DNA of 64,000 bases from an uncultured Caryophanales bacterium (GCA_946405105.1 CAMJFY010000006.1:1-64000); one strand, 5' to 3'; positions 1 through 8,576 are shown, numbered from the stretch's first letter. Notes: generated by a model from the sequence alone, not told the origin. Program-made: numbers and translations.

Positions 1-2
1 AA

Positions 3-377
3 TATATTCTAGATATCTTAAATCAAAGACCATTTTTTGATGCTAGATTATATGATACAGATATAAGAGGTAAAATTGGACTTATAGAATCAACTACCTA
101 TAAGCTATATGGATATGTTGATTTATATGATGTTCATCAAATTACATATGAAGATTATGTAAAATGGCATATTACAGATGATTATAATCTAGATGTTGTT
201 AATGAAAAGCTCAGCAAAGATTATATGATTAATAGAACTGCATATGCATATGATTTTAATGATATTGAATTATTGCATATTCCAAAGATGATTAATCCAG
301 TTAAATTAAATCACATTTGGGTTTCATTTGATGAGAATGAAGCTAATGGTGGATATATTCAACAAAGCTTATTCTAA
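3..377 (+). CDS. Probable ASCH-like domain protein, C-terminal part
   Basis: The reading frame is open from the first base of the window and ends at TAA 375-377, giving 124 residues of a protein whose N-terminus lies outside. The visible part contains a stretch reading [15 protein letters not shown] followed by [19 protein letters not shown] and, near the end, [10 protein letters not shown]. The pattern of a short barrel strand, a conserved G-x-IG-I-x-(S/D) turn and a late aromatic strand resembles ASCH domains, small barrel proteins thought to bind RNA or modified nucleotides. The family assignment is by eye only. The stop is followed directly by the Shine-Dalgarno of the DUF1653 gene, so the two are probably cotranscribed. 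Confidence 0.45.
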   Translation, partial: YILDILNQRPFFDARLYDTDIRGKIGLIESTTYKLYGYVDLYDVHQITYEDYVKWHITDDYNLDVVNEKLSKDYMINRTAYAYDFNDIELLHIPKMINPVKLNHIWVSFDENEANGGYIQQSLF

Positions 378-387
378 GGAGAAGAAT

Positions 388-636
388 ATGAGAGAAATAG
401 TTATACATGGTATTTATAAGCATTTTAAGGGTGATAGATATCTTGTAGAGGATATCGCATTTGATAGTGAAACAAAAGAAAAAATGGTTGTTTATAGAAG
501 GCTATATGGTGATGGCTCACTTTGGGTAAGACAATTAGAAATGTTTCTAAGTGAGGTTGATCACATTAAATATCCTAATGTAAAACAAAAATATAGATTT
601 GAATTAGAAATAATTGAAAGCGTAGTGAAAAAATAG
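388..636 (+). CDS. DUF1653 family protein
   Basis: A small 82-residue protein of the DUF1653 family, whose biochemical role is unknown. The match rests on the order of conserved blocks: GIYKHFKG, a central [12 protein letters not shown], the [17 protein letters not shown]-like strand (here ending VRQLEMF) and a final acidic FLSEVD. The ATG at 388 is chosen because an AAGGAG sits at 376-381, seven bases ahead; a longer in-frame version starting at 328 would overlap the upstream gene and has no ribosome binding site. It overlaps the end of the upstream gene only at the Shine-Dalgarno. It ends inside a cre-like palindrome that belongs to the ccpA promoter region. Confidence 0.8.
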   Translation: MREIVIHGIYKHFKGDRYLVEDIAFDSETKEKMVVYRRLYGDGSLWVRQLEMFLSEVDHIKYPNVKQKYRFELEIIESVVKK

Positions 637-649
637 TAAAACGTTTTCA
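636..649. promoter_or_regulatory. cre-like half-conserved palindrome before ccpA
   Basis: The sequence GTAAAACGTTTTCA spans the last base of the DUF1653 stop codon. It matches the catabolite-responsive-element pattern TGWAANCGNTNWCA at 12 of 14 positions, with the central CG intact. It lies about 20 bases ahead of the ccpA -35 hexamer. Binding by the CcpA-like protein is an inference. Confidence 0.4.
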
Positions 650-668
650 GGTATTTTATGAAAATGTA

Positions 669-697
669 TTGAAAACACGTTTTCATTATGTTATAAT
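669..697 (+). promoter_or_regulatory. ccpA promoter with overlapping LacI-type operator
   Basis: A -35 hexamer TTGAAA (669-674) and a -10 hexamer TATAAT (692-697) are separated by 17 bases. The palindrome TGAAAACACGTTTTCA (670-685, arms of seven bases around AC) covers the -35 and the spacer. That is the position expected for repression, and the symmetry is typical of LacI/CcpA-family operators. Autoregulation by the gene product is inferred. Confidence 0.65.
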
Positions 698-725
698 GCT
701 CTTGTCGTATTGGGGTGATTTATAA

Positions 726-1718
726 ATGGCGAACACAACAATTTATGATGTTGCAGGAGCAGCAAAGGTATCATTAGCTACAGTAAGTAGAGTAATGAAT
801 AATCCAGAAAAAGTTAATCCAGAAACTCGTGCAAGAGTTCTAAAGGTTATTAAGGAATTAGGCTATAGACCTAATGCAATCGCTAGAGGACTTGCAAGTA
901 GAAAATCAACTACTGTAGGAATTGTTATGGCTGATGTTTCAAGAGCAGCAACAGCACAATTACTAGGTGGTATTATTGATATAGCAAAGAAATATGACTA
1001 TGCTATGAAGGTTTTCTCAATGGCAGAGCATGAGGATATTAAAGAAGCAATCAGAACTGTAGTTGCTGAGCAGGTTGATGGTATTCTATTCTTAAATGAT
1101 GAATTAGAATCAGATCAAATGCATTCAGTTATTAACCAAATTCAGGATGCACAAATTCCTGTAGTTTTATGTAACGTTATCTATGATGACTTAGATGTTC
1201 CATCAGTTTCTATTGATTATGAAAAGGCAACTTATGAAATTACTAAGGAATTATTAGAGGCAGGAAGAAAGGATGTATACCTAGCTTCTACAGTAAGAAA
1301 ATATACTGTTAACCTACACAAGGTTAATGGATATGTTAAGGCAATGGAAGAAAAAGGCTTAGAGCCTTTAATTATAAGAACATCTGGTGATGTATCTATT
1401 AATACATTACATTTTGAGGAATTCATTAAGAATAAGAAATTTGATGCATTAATCTCAGTTAGAGATTCAATTGCTATCAGCTTTATGAATTGCGCAATCA
1501 AGGCTGGATTTAAGGTTCCAGAAGATGTTTCTGTTGTAGGTCTACAAAATACTAAATATGCAGTATTATCAAGACCAAATCTAACATGCGTTGATACACC
1601 AGTATATGATATTGGTGCTGTATCAATGAGATTATTAACAAAATATATGCAGCATGAAGAAGTTTCTGAATCTAAAATCTTGCTTCCATATAGAGTAGTT
1701 GAAAGAGAATCAAATTAA
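726..1718 (+). CDS. ccpA: LacI-family regulator, CcpA-like
   Basis: A 330-residue transcription regulator of the LacI/GalR family. Residues 3-25 form the helix-turn-helix (IYDVAGAAKVSLATVSRVMN), followed by the hinge helix region GYRPNAIARGLASRKSTTVG, which is very close to CcpA proteins. The remainder is a periplasmic-binding-protein-like effector domain, and its end (SRPNLTCVDTPVYDIGAVSMRLLTKYM) also fits CcpA, which controls carbon catabolite genes together with HPr-Ser-P. A GGGGTGA ribosome site is at 713-719. The gene has its own promoter with a palindrome over the -35, which suggests autoregulation. Another LacI-family specificity cannot be excluded, but length and conserved blocks favour CcpA. 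Confidence 0.8.
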   Translation: MANTTIYDVAGAAKVSLATVSRVMNNPEKVNPETRARVLKVIKELGYRPNAIARGLASRKSTTVGIVMADVSRAATAQLLGGIIDIAKKYDYAMKVFSMAEHEDIKEAIRTVVAEQVDGILFLNDELESDQMHSVINQIQDAQIPVVLCNVIYDDLDVPSVSIDYEKATYEITKELLEAGRKDVYLASTVRKYTVNLHKVNGYVKAMEEKGLEPLIIRTSGDVSINTLHFEEFIKNKKFDALISVRDSIAISFMNCAIKAGFKVPEDVSVVGLQNTKYAVLSRPNLTCVDTPVYDIGAVSMRLLTKYMQHEEVSESKILLPYRVVERESN

Positions 1719-1727
1719 TAACTCGAT

Positions 1728-1915
1728 GATAGATTATTAGTAGTATTTTAATTTAATTTTTAGAGAATCTATGGTTGGTGAAAATAGATAATGATTAAAA
1801 TATGAATTACACTTCTTGAGAGTATTATGTTTTAAGTGCTGTATTTAATTATACAGAATTAAGGTGGTACCGCGGTTTATTCGTCCTTAGGATTTTATCT
1901 TAAGGACTTTTTATT
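1728..1915 (+). ncRNA. T-box riboswitch (tyrosine) with terminator
   Basis: The leader of tyrS has the T-box hallmarks: an AGAGAATCTATGGTTGGTGAA Stem I block around 1761-1782, a specifier loop with the tyrosine codon TAC at 1808-1810, and the T-box sequence AAGGTGGTACCGCGG at 1861-1875. In that sequence TGGT (1865-1868) can pair with an ACCA tRNA end. A terminator helix follows, GTCCTTA 1883-1889 with TAAGGAC 1901-1907, then a T-run. Uncharged tRNA-Tyr would stabilise the antiterminator and allow tyrS expression. The 5-prime boundary is approximate because no clear promoter was found. Confidence 0.93.
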
Positions 1916-1942
1916 TTATTTATTTTAGGAGGAATTATTATT

Positions 1943-3166
1943 ATGGGTATTTATGAAGAATTAGAATGGAGAGGATTAATTAAGGATGTATCTGATCCAT
2001 CAATTAAAGAAAAATTAAATAAGGGTGGAATGACTTTCTATATTGGTACAGACCCAACAGGTGATTCACTTCACATTGGTCATTTCTCAAGCTTTTTAAT
2101 TTCTAAAAGATTAAAGGATGCTGGACATCACCCTATTTTATTAGTAGGTGGAGGTACTGGTTTAATTGGAGATCCAAAACCAGATGCTGAAAGACCTATG
2201 ATTACTTATGAAACAGTAGATCATAATTTCAATTGCTTAAAGGCTCAAGCTGAAAAGCTATTTGGCTTTGAGGTAGTTAATAATAGAGATTGGTTAGGAA
2301 AGATTAATATTATTGACTTCTTAAGAGATTATGGTAAATATTTCAATGTTAATTTAATGCTTCAAAAGGATATTGTTGCTAGACGTCTAGATTCAGGTAT
2401 TACATTTACTGAATTCTCTTATATGATTTTACAAGCATTAGATTTCTGGTATTTAAATAAGGAAAAGAATGTTACTTTACAAGTTGCTGGTCAAGACCAA
2501 TGGGGTAATATCACAGCTGGTATTGATTTAGTAAGAAGAAAAGAAGGCAAAGAGGTTTACGGATTTACAATGCCTTTATTAACTAAGTCAGATGGTACTA
2601 AGTTTGGTAAGACAAATGGTAAGGCTGTTTGGCTAGATGCTAAGAAGACTTCTCCATATGAAATGTATCAATTCTTTATCAACAGTGAGGATGCTAAGGT
2701 AATTGATTACTTAAAGTTCTTAACATTCTTATCTAAAGAAGAAATTGAAGTATTAGAAAAGAAGAATCTAGAGGCTCCACATTTAAGAGAGGCTCATAAG
2801 GCATTAGCTAGGGAAGTAATTACATTTATTCATGGTGAAGATGCTTATAACGAGGCTGTAAAGATCAGTGAAGCATTATTCTCTGGTGATATTAAATCAT
2901 TAACTGCAGATGAAATTGAAATGGGATTTGGTGATTTACCATCAGTTGAAGGAAAAGATGATTCAACATTAGTAGATACATTAATTGAAGCACGTCTTGC
3001 ATCATCAAAGAGAGAAGCAAGAGAATTTATTAAAAATGGTGCTGTTTTAGTTAATGGAGATAAGGTAACTGATATTGAAGCTAAGCTTGGAAAGAATGAC
3101 GCAATTGAAGGTAAATTTATCGTTCTAAGACGTGGTAAAAAGCTATACGCAATCGTAAAATATTAA
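1943..3166 (+). CDS. tyrS: Tyrosyl-tRNA synthetase
   Basis: A class I aminoacyl-tRNA synthetase that charges tRNA-Tyr in the cytoplasm. At 407 residues it is the usual bacterial TyrRS length. The HIGH motif is at residues 44-47, the KMSKS equivalent reads KFGKT near residue 225, and tyrosine-binding residues lie in the AGQDQWGN block. The C-terminal 60 residues form an S4 RNA-binding domain (LASSKREAREFIKNGAVLVNG). An AGGAGGAAT site at 1928-1936 sets the start. The upstream T-box carrying a TAC specifier independently confirms the amino-acid specificity. A terminator follows the gene, so it is probably a single-gene unit. Confidence 0.97.
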   Translation: MGIYEELEWRGLIKDVSDPSIKEKLNKGGMTFYIGTDPTGDSLHIGHFSSFLISKRLKDAGHHPILLVGGGTGLIGDPKPDAERPMITYETVDHNFNCLKAQAEKLFGFEVVNNRDWLGKINIIDFLRDYGKYFNVNLMLQKDIVARRLDSGITFTEFSYMILQALDFWYLNKEKNVTLQVAGQDQWGNITAGIDLVRRKEGKEVYGFTMPLLTKSDGTKFGKTNGKAVWLDAKKTSPYEMYQFFINSEDAKVIDYLKFLTFLSKEEIEVLEKKNLEAPHLREAHKALAREVITFIHGEDAYNEAVKISEALFSGDIKSLTADEIEMGFGDLPSVEGKDDSTLVDTLIEARLASSKREAREFIKNGAVLVNGDKVTDIEAKLGKNDAIEGKFIVLRRGKKLYAIVKY

Positions 3167-3180
3167 TTTATTAATAATGA

Positions 3181-3214
3181 GCCTTAATCTCAAAAATTAA
3201 GGCTTTTTTATTTT
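3181..3214 (+). terminator. Rho-independent terminator of tyrS
   Basis: GCCTTAAT (3181-3188) pairs perfectly with ATTAAGGC (3196-3203) around a seven-base loop and is followed by six T and TTTT after one A. Confidence 0.85.
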
Positions 3215-3230
3215 AGTAAAGCGCTTTACT
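3215..3230. promoter_or_regulatory. 16-bp perfect palindrome upstream of hydCBA
   Basis: AGTAAAGCGCTTTACT is a perfect 16-bp palindrome with a central CG. It ends 12 bases ahead of the hydCBA -35 hexamer. The inner ten bases match the core of a cre site, and the central CpG is typical of LacI-family operators. Its position upstream of -35 would suit an activator as well as a repressor. Confidence 0.55.
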
Positions 3231-3242
3231 AAAGCGTTTTTA

Positions 3243-3271
3243 TTGACATCTATTATTAAAAATAATAAAAT
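3243..3271 (+). promoter_or_regulatory. hydCBA promoter
   Basis: A consensus -35 TTGACA (3243-3248) and a -10 TAAAAT (3266-3271) are spaced by 17 bases. Transcription should start near 3278, about 70 bases before the hydC start codon. This rules out a coding start at 3243, because the -35 hexamer begins there. Confidence 0.75.
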
Positions 3272-3350
3272 GTGCTTAGGCAGTAAAAAAGAATTAAAAA
3301 AATTTAACAATATTTTTTTGTTAAAAGCAGTAAAAGAAAAGGGTGGAAAG

Positions 3351-3833
3351 ATGTTTTTAAGAAAAGAAGCAGTAGATCAAATTAAAGAGATCTGTGGACG
3401 TTATAAGGATGAGCCATCTCCTTTAATGTTAATCTTAGCTGATATCCAAAATGAGTATGGCTATTTACCACTTGAGGTTCAAGAGGTTGTTAGTCAAGAA
3501 ACAGGTATTCCTACAAGTGAGATTTATGGAGTTGTAACTTTTTATTCATTCTTCTCATTGCAACCAAAAGGAAGATATGTTATCGGTGTATGTATTGGTA
3601 CAGCATGTTATGTTAAAGGTGGTCAAAATGTATTAGATAAGTTCAGTGACTTATTAAATATCAAGGTTGGCCAAACTACAAAGGATGGATTATTTACACT
3701 AGATGGATTGAGATGTATTGGTGCATGTGGTATTGCTCCAGCTATTTCAATTAATGGAAAGGTATATCCAAAGGTAAAATTATCAGATGTACCTGAAATA
3801 ATAAAAGAATACAAGGAAAAGGGCATGGAGTAG
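3351..3833 (+). CDS. hydC: [FeFe]-hydrogenase subunit HydC (NuoE-like)
   Basis: A 160-residue thioredoxin-like [2Fe-2S] protein homologous to NuoE. An N-terminal helical bundle (MLILADIQNEYGYLP) precedes a ferredoxin-fold domain with cysteines spaced C-x4-C (CIGTAC) and C-x3-C (CIGAC), which bind one [2Fe-2S] cluster. In trimeric hydrogenases this subunit transfers electrons near the flavin subunit. The ATG at 3351 is preceded by GGGTGGAAAG; an in-frame extension back to 3243 runs into the promoter and is rejected. It is followed after three bases by hydB and then hydA, which identifies it as part of a hydrogenase and not Complex I. Confidence 0.9.
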   Translation: MFLRKEAVDQIKEICGRYKDEPSPLMLILADIQNEYGYLPLEVQEVVSQETGIPTSEIYGVVTFYSFFSLQPKGRYVIGVCIGTACYVKGGQNVLDKFSDLLNIKVGQTTKDGLFTLDGLRCIGACGIAPAISINGKVYPKVKLSDVPEIIKEYKEKGME

Positions 3834-3836
3834 TTT

Positions 3837-5735
3837 ATGGAAAAGTTAGTACAAATCAAAAACGAACAAGAACTAGATAAAAAAATTGCTGAATGCTTTG
3901 GTGTATTCAAAGGAAAATTAGATGGAACTGCTACATATCGTACTATTACTATCTGTGGTGGTACAGGATGTTTATCTAGTGATTCAAAAGCTATTTTAGA
4001 AGAATTTGAAAAAGAAATAAAAGAAAGAAAATTAGAAGGAAAGGTTAAAGTTAACAAGGTTGGTTGCTTCGGCTTCTGTTCACAAGGACCTTTCGTTAAA
4101 ATATATCCAGAAGATACTTTATATCATGGTGTAACTGTTGCTGATGTAAAGGATATTATGGATCAAGATATCGTTGGTAATACTATAGTTGAAAGATTAT
4201 TATATGTAGAACCAAATACAGGAAAGAAATGTAAGAGACAAGAAGATATTCCTTTCTATCAAAAGCAAATGAGAATTGCACTACATGGCTGTGGTGTAAT
4301 TAACCCAGAGGATATTGATGAGGCTTTAGGCTATGACGCATATAAGGGTTTAGTTAAAGCTCTACATATGTCTAGACAAGAAGTTGTAAATGAAGTATTA
4401 GCATCAGGATTAAGAGGCCGTGGTGGAGGAGGATTCCCTACTGGTAGAAAATGGCAATTTGCTCTTGATCAACAAAATGATGTTAAATATGTTGTTTGTA
4501 ATGGTGACGAGGGTGACCCAGGTGCATTCATGGATAGATCAATCCTTGAAGGTAACCCACTAAATGTAATTGAAGGTATGCTTATTGCTGGTTATGCAAT
4601 TGGCGCATCTGATGGTTATTTCTATGTAAGAGCTGAATACCCAGTTGCTGTTTCAAGATTAAGAATCGCAATTGAACAAGCAGAAAAGCTTGGTTTACTT
4701 GGTGATAACATTTTAGGTACAGGCTTTAACTTCCATGTACATATCAGACTTGGTGCTGGTGCATTCGTTTGTGGTGAGGAGACTGCTCTACTTAACTCAA
4801 TTGAAGGTAAGAGAGGTATGCCAAGACCACGTCCACCTTTCCCAGCTGTAAAGGGATTATGGGGTAAGCCTACAATTATTAATAACGTTGAAACTTTAGC
4901 AAATATTCCTTACATTTTAAGAGAAGGTGCTGCTAAATTTGCTGCTGTTGGTACTGAAAAATCTAAGGGTACTAAGGTATTCGCATTAGGTGGTAAGGTT
5001 AAGAATGTTGGTCTAGTAGAAGTACCTATGGGAACAACATTAAGAGAATTAGTTTATGACATTGGTGGAGGTATCCCTAATGATAAGCAATTCCAAGCAA
5101 TTCAAACTGGTGGTCCATCAGGAGGATGCTTAACTGTTAATGACCTTGATACTCCAATCGATTATGATAACCTAATCGCTAAGGGCTCAATGATGGGTTC
5201 TGGTGGTGCCATTGTTATGGATGAGGATAACTGTATGGTTGACGTTGCTAAATTCTATTTAGGATTTATTTGTGACGAATCATGTGGTAAGTGCTCTCAA
5301 TGTAGAATTGGTACTAAGAGATTATTAGAAATATTAGATAGAATTACTGATGGTAAGGGTGAAATGGAAGATATTGAAAAGCTTCAAGCTTTATCTAATT
5401 CACTTCAAGTTGGTTCACTTTGTGGTTTAGGACAAACTGCAGCTAACCCAGTATTATCTACTTTATCTAAATTCCGTGAAGTATACGAAAGACATATTAT
5501 TGATAAGAAATGTGATGCAGGAGTTTGTAAGAATCTAATGCAGTTCTCAATTGTTAAAGATAAGTGTATTGGATGTGGACTATGTGCTAGAAACTGTCCT
5601 GTTGATGCAATTCATCCAACTGACTATATTGCTCCTGGTAAGAAGAAACCAGCTATGGCAATTGATCAAGCTAAGTGTATCAAGTGTGGTACATGTGTTG
5701 CTGGATGTAAATTTGGTGCAATAATTAAAGGATAG
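3837..5735 (+). CDS. hydB: [FeFe]-hydrogenase flavoprotein subunit HydB (NuoF-like)
   Basis: A 632-residue NAD(H)-binding flavoprotein. Domain order: an N-terminal thioredoxin-like [2Fe-2S] domain (CGGTGC and CFGFC), a NuoF core with the NADH/FMN motifs GRGGGGFPTGRKW and GDEGDPGAFMDRS, an SLBB region, a [4Fe-4S] site CGKCSQC plus a later cysteine in SLCGLG, and a C-terminal pair of [4Fe-4S] ferredoxin motifs (CIGCGLCARNCP and CIKCGTCVAGC). This architecture is that of HydB from electron-bifurcating or confurcating hydrogenases, which couple NADH and ferredoxin to H2. It is cytoplasmic. The gene begins three bases after hydC and is followed ten bases later by hydA. Confidence 0.94.
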   Translation: MEKLVQIKNEQELDKKIAECFGVFKGKLDGTATYRTITICGGTGCLSSDSKAILEEFEKEIKERKLEGKVKVNKVGCFGFCSQGPFVKIYPEDTLYHGVTVADVKDIMDQDIVGNTIVERLLYVEPNTGKKCKRQEDIPFYQKQMRIALHGCGVINPEDIDEALGYDAYKGLVKALHMSRQEVVNEVLASGLRGRGGGGFPTGRKWQFALDQQNDVKYVVCNGDEGDPGAFMDRSILEGNPLNVIEGMLIAGYAIGASDGYFYVRAEYPVAVSRLRIAIEQAEKLGLLGDNILGTGFNFHVHIRLGAGAFVCGEETALLNSIEGKRGMPRPRPPFPAVKGLWGKPTIINNVETLANIPYILREGAAKFAAVGTEKSKGTKVFALGGKVKNVGLVEVPMGTTLRELVYDIGGGIPNDKQFQAIQTGGPSGGCLTVNDLDTPIDYDNLIAKGSMMGSGGAIVMDEDNCMVDVAKFYLGFICDESCGKCSQCRIGTKRLLEILDRITDGKGEMEDIEKLQALSNSLQVGSLCGLGQTAANPVLSTLSKFREVYERHIIDKKCDAGVCKNLMQFSIVKDKCIGCGLCARNCPVDAIHPTDYIAPGKKKPAMAIDQAKCIKCGTCVAGCKFGAIIKG

Positions 5736-5745
5736 GAGTGATAAT

Positions 5746-7527
5746 ATGGCAATAGTAAATATTAAAATTGAAGGTCATGATTATCAGGTTGATGATTCAT
5801 TGACATTATTACAAGCAGCTAGAAAATGTGGATATCAAATTCCTTCTCTATGTTCATGGATGGATGGAAGATGTTCACTTGCTTCATGCCGTGTATGCCT
5901 TGTTAAGGTTAAAGGCGAAAGAAGATTAGTTCCAAGCTGTGCTTACCCTATTAGAGAGGGCTTAGAGGTATCTATTACTGACCCAATGGCAGTAGATGCA
6001 AGAAGAACTAGTGTTGAATTATTATTATCTAATCACTCAATGAACTGCCAAGCTTGTGAAAAGAATGGTAAGTGTGAGTTATTAGAGGTTTCTAGATTAG
6101 TTGGTGCTAGAGAAGGTATGTATGAGGGTGCTAAAACTCCAGCTACATATGATGATTTAGCTCCAGCATTAGTAAGAGATACATCAAAATGTATCCTATG
6201 CGGTAGATGTATTGAAACATGTAAAGAAGTTCAAGGTATTGGTATCCTTGGATTTGAAAACAGAGGATTCAAGACTATCGTTGCTCCAAGTGAAAATAGA
6301 TCATTTGCTCAAGTACCATGTATTCAATGTGGTCAATGTGTAAATGTATGTCCTACAGGTGCATTACAAGAGCATTCAGAAATTGAAAAGCTAGATGATG
6401 CATTTAGACATGGAAAGATTGTTATCGTTCAAACAGCTCCAGCTGTAAGAGCTGCAATCGCTGAGGAATTCGGTGAGAAGATTGGTACATCTGGAACAGG
6501 TAAAATGGTAGCTGCATTACACAGATTAGGATTCTATAGAGTATTTGATACTAACTTTGGTGCTGACTTAACAATTATGGAAGAAGCAAACGAGTGGATT
6601 CATAGATTATCAACTAAGGCTGTATCACCTATGATTACTTCATGTTCTCCAGGTTGGATTAATTATATTGAATATTATTATCCTGAGCTATTACCACATC
6701 TATCAAGCTGTAAGAGCCCACATGAGATGGTAGGAGCTATTATTAAATCATATTATGCAGAAAAACATAACATTGATAGATCAAAGATTTGTGTTGTATC
6801 TATCATGCCATGTGTTGCAAAGAAATATGAGAACAAGCGTCCTCAAAACGCTGTTGATGGTATCGCAGACGTTGATGTTGTATTAACAACAAGAGAATTA
6901 GCTAAGCTAATTAGACGTGCTGGTATTACTTGGAAGAAGCTTCCAGATGAAGAATTTGATAACGACCTACTTGGTGAATATACAGGTGCTGGTGTTATCT
7001 TTGGTGCATCAGGAGGAGTTATGGAGGCAGCTGTAAGAACTGCATACCATATCATTACAGGTGCTGAATTAGAACCAATTGATTTATTACCAGTTAGAGG
7101 ATTCAAGGGTATTAAGGAAGCTAGCTTAACAATAGCTGGAAAGAAATATAATATTGCAGTAGCTTCAAGCATGAAGAATGCTAAGATTTTATTAGACGAA
7201 ATTAAAGCTGGTAAATCTAAATATCATTTCATCGAAATCATGGGATGCCCTGGTGGATGTATTAATGGTGGTGGACAACCATTCGTTAAAGAAATATTCT
7301 TACCAAATGAAGATGATGATATTATGCAAACTTACATGGCTAAGCGTGCAAAAGTATTATATGATGAGGATTTATCTAAGAAGGTTAGACGTTCTCATTT
7401 AAATAAGGATGTTCAAGCATTATATAAGAATTTCTTAGGTGAACCAGGTTCACATAAGGCTCATAAGTATTTACATACTTCATATAATGATAAGCGTGAA
7501 AAATATCCAAAGATTAACAATGATTAA
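5746..7527 (+). CDS. hydA: [FeFe]-hydrogenase catalytic subunit HydA
   Basis: A 593-residue H2-forming subunit. It starts with a [2Fe-2S] ferredoxin domain (Cys 36, 48, 51, 65), then a His-Cys3 [4Fe-4S] motif (HSMNCQACEKNGKC, about 97-110) and two [4Fe-4S] motifs (about 149-159 and 192-202). H-cluster motifs follow: L1 TSCSPGW at 298-304, L2 MPCVAKK at 354-360 and L3 MGCPGGCINGGGQP at about 499-512. L1 has Ser in place of the second Cys of the prototype TSCCPGW. A C-terminal tail holding GSHKAHKYLHTSY is usual for trimeric enzymes. GGAGTGATA at 5735-5743 is the ribosome site. The maturases HydE, HydF and HydG are not in this window. Confidence 0.96.
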   Translation: MAIVNIKIEGHDYQVDDSLTLLQAARKCGYQIPSLCSWMDGRCSLASCRVCLVKVKGERRLVPSCAYPIREGLEVSITDPMAVDARRTSVELLLSNHSMNCQACEKNGKCELLEVSRLVGAREGMYEGAKTPATYDDLAPALVRDTSKCILCGRCIETCKEVQGIGILGFENRGFKTIVAPSENRSFAQVPCIQCGQCVNVCPTGALQEHSEIEKLDDAFRHGKIVIVQTAPAVRAAIAEEFGEKIGTSGTGKMVAALHRLGFYRVFDTNFGADLTIMEEANEWIHRLSTKAVSPMITSCSPGWINYIEYYYPELLPHLSSCKSPHEMVGAIIKSYYAEKHNIDRSKICVVSIMPCVAKKYENKRPQNAVDGIADVDVVLTTRELAKLIRRAGITWKKLPDEEFDNDLLGEYTGAGVIFGASGGVMEAAVRTAYHIITGAELEPIDLLPVRGFKGIKEASLTIAGKKYNIAVASSMKNAKILLDEIKAGKSKYHFIEIMGCPGGCINGGGQPFVKEIFLPNEDDDIMQTYMAKRAKVLYDEDLSKKVRRSHLNKDVQALYKNFLGEPGSHKAHKYLHTSYNDKREKYPKINND

Positions 7528-7537
7528 TTAAACAAAT

Positions 7538-7566
7538 AAAAGGCTGAGAAATCAGCCTTTTTTTGT
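7538..7566 (+). terminator. Terminator of hydCBA
   Basis: AGGCTGA (7541-7547), loop GAAA, TCAGCCT (7552-7558), then a run of seven T. The 18-base hairpin is the exact reverse complement of the hairpin at 8580-8597. Confidence 0.88.
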
Positions 7567-7609
7567 TATTGAATATATAATATAATTTAATTATAAGGAT
7601 GGTGCTATT

Positions 7610-8575
7610 ATGAATTTTGGAATAATTGGTTTAGGTAATATCGCTAATAAATTCGCAACAACACTAAATAAATTAAATGAAACATTATATGCAGTAGGCT
7701 CAAGAGATATTAATAAGGCTAAAGAATTTGCAGAAAAATATAATTCATCAAAATATTATGGATCATATGAAGAATTATTGAATGATCCTAATATTGATGT
7801 TATTTATATCGCAACACCCAATAATATGCATTATAAAAATGCAGTAGATGCCTTATATCATAATAAGCATGTAATATGTGAAAAGCCATTTACTACAAAT
7901 CCTACTGAAGCAATTGAATTATATAATCTAGCTAAAAAGCTTAATTTGTTCATAATGGAGGCATTATGGATTGAATTCCTTCCAATGTATAAGAAGCTAG
8001 GAGAACTACTAAAAGCTAATTATATCGGCAAAATAGAGTCAATAAGCGTATCTTATGGGTTTGATACTAACCCTACAAGAAAGATTAGAAAATTTGATTC
8101 TAAATTAGCAGGAGGAGCATTATTAGATATTGGTATCTATAATTTAGGATTATTAGATATGATTATTGATTCAGAAGTAGATAGCTTTACATCTAATTAT
8201 AGATTAAATGAATATAATACAGATGAATATAGTAAAATCAATTTAGTATATAAAAATGGCATTAAGGCAACCTCTATAACATCTATTGGTGAAGATATTA
8301 AAAGAGAAGTATATATTAATGGAACAAATGGAATAATATATATTCCTGATTTCCAGCATGCTGAAAAATTTATTGTTAAAAAGGATATAGATGAAGAATA
8401 TGATTTTCCATTTGAAATAAATGGATTTGAATATCAAATAAGAGAAGCTATTAATTGTATTAATAATAGGAAAAATGAAACATCTATTTATCCAGCTAAT
8501 AGGTCTATTAGATTAATGAAGCTATTATATGATATTAGAATGAGCTGGAATATGAAATTTATATTTGAAGAATAA
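7610..8575 (+). CDS. Gfo/Idh/MocA family oxidoreductase
   Basis: A 321-residue NAD(P)-dependent dehydrogenase. The N-terminal Rossmann fold begins FGIIGLGNIANKF, and the family signature EKP is in HVICEKPFTTNP near residue 90. The C-terminal half is the mixed alpha/beta substrate-binding domain, including GGALLDIGIYNL near residue 170. Members oxidise or reduce sugars, inositols or related polyols; the substrate here cannot be told from sequence. An AAGGATGG ribosome site is at 7595-7602, and a TATAAT at 7581-7586 may be its -10 element. It stands alone between two terminators that are inverted copies of each other, so it is an independent unit. Confidence 0.85.
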   Translation: MNFGIIGLGNIANKFATTLNKLNETLYAVGSRDINKAKEFAEKYNSSKYYGSYEELLNDPNIDVIYIATPNNMHYKNAVDALYHNKHVICEKPFTTNPTEAIELYNLAKKLNLFIMEALWIEFLPMYKKLGELLKANYIGKIESISVSYGFDTNPTRKIRKFDSKLAGGALLDIGIYNLGLLDMIIDSEVDSFTSNYRLNEYNTDEYSKINLVYKNGIKATSITSIGEDIKREVYINGTNGIIYIPDFQHAEKFIVKKDIDEEYDFPFEINGFEYQIREAINCINNRKNETSIYPANRSIRLMKLLYDIRMSWNMKFIFEE

Positions 8576-8576
8576 A

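Noticed and set aside
3243-3350. Possible longer N-terminus of HydC, starting at 3243
   Set aside because: The -35 and -10 hexamers (3243-3271) fall in this part, and the ATG at 3351 has a ribosome site and gives the usual NuoE-like length.
3351-7527. The genes as NuoE, NuoF and NuoG of respiratory Complex I
   Set aside because: The third protein carries the H-cluster motifs L1, L2 and L3, and no membrane Nuo subunits are present.
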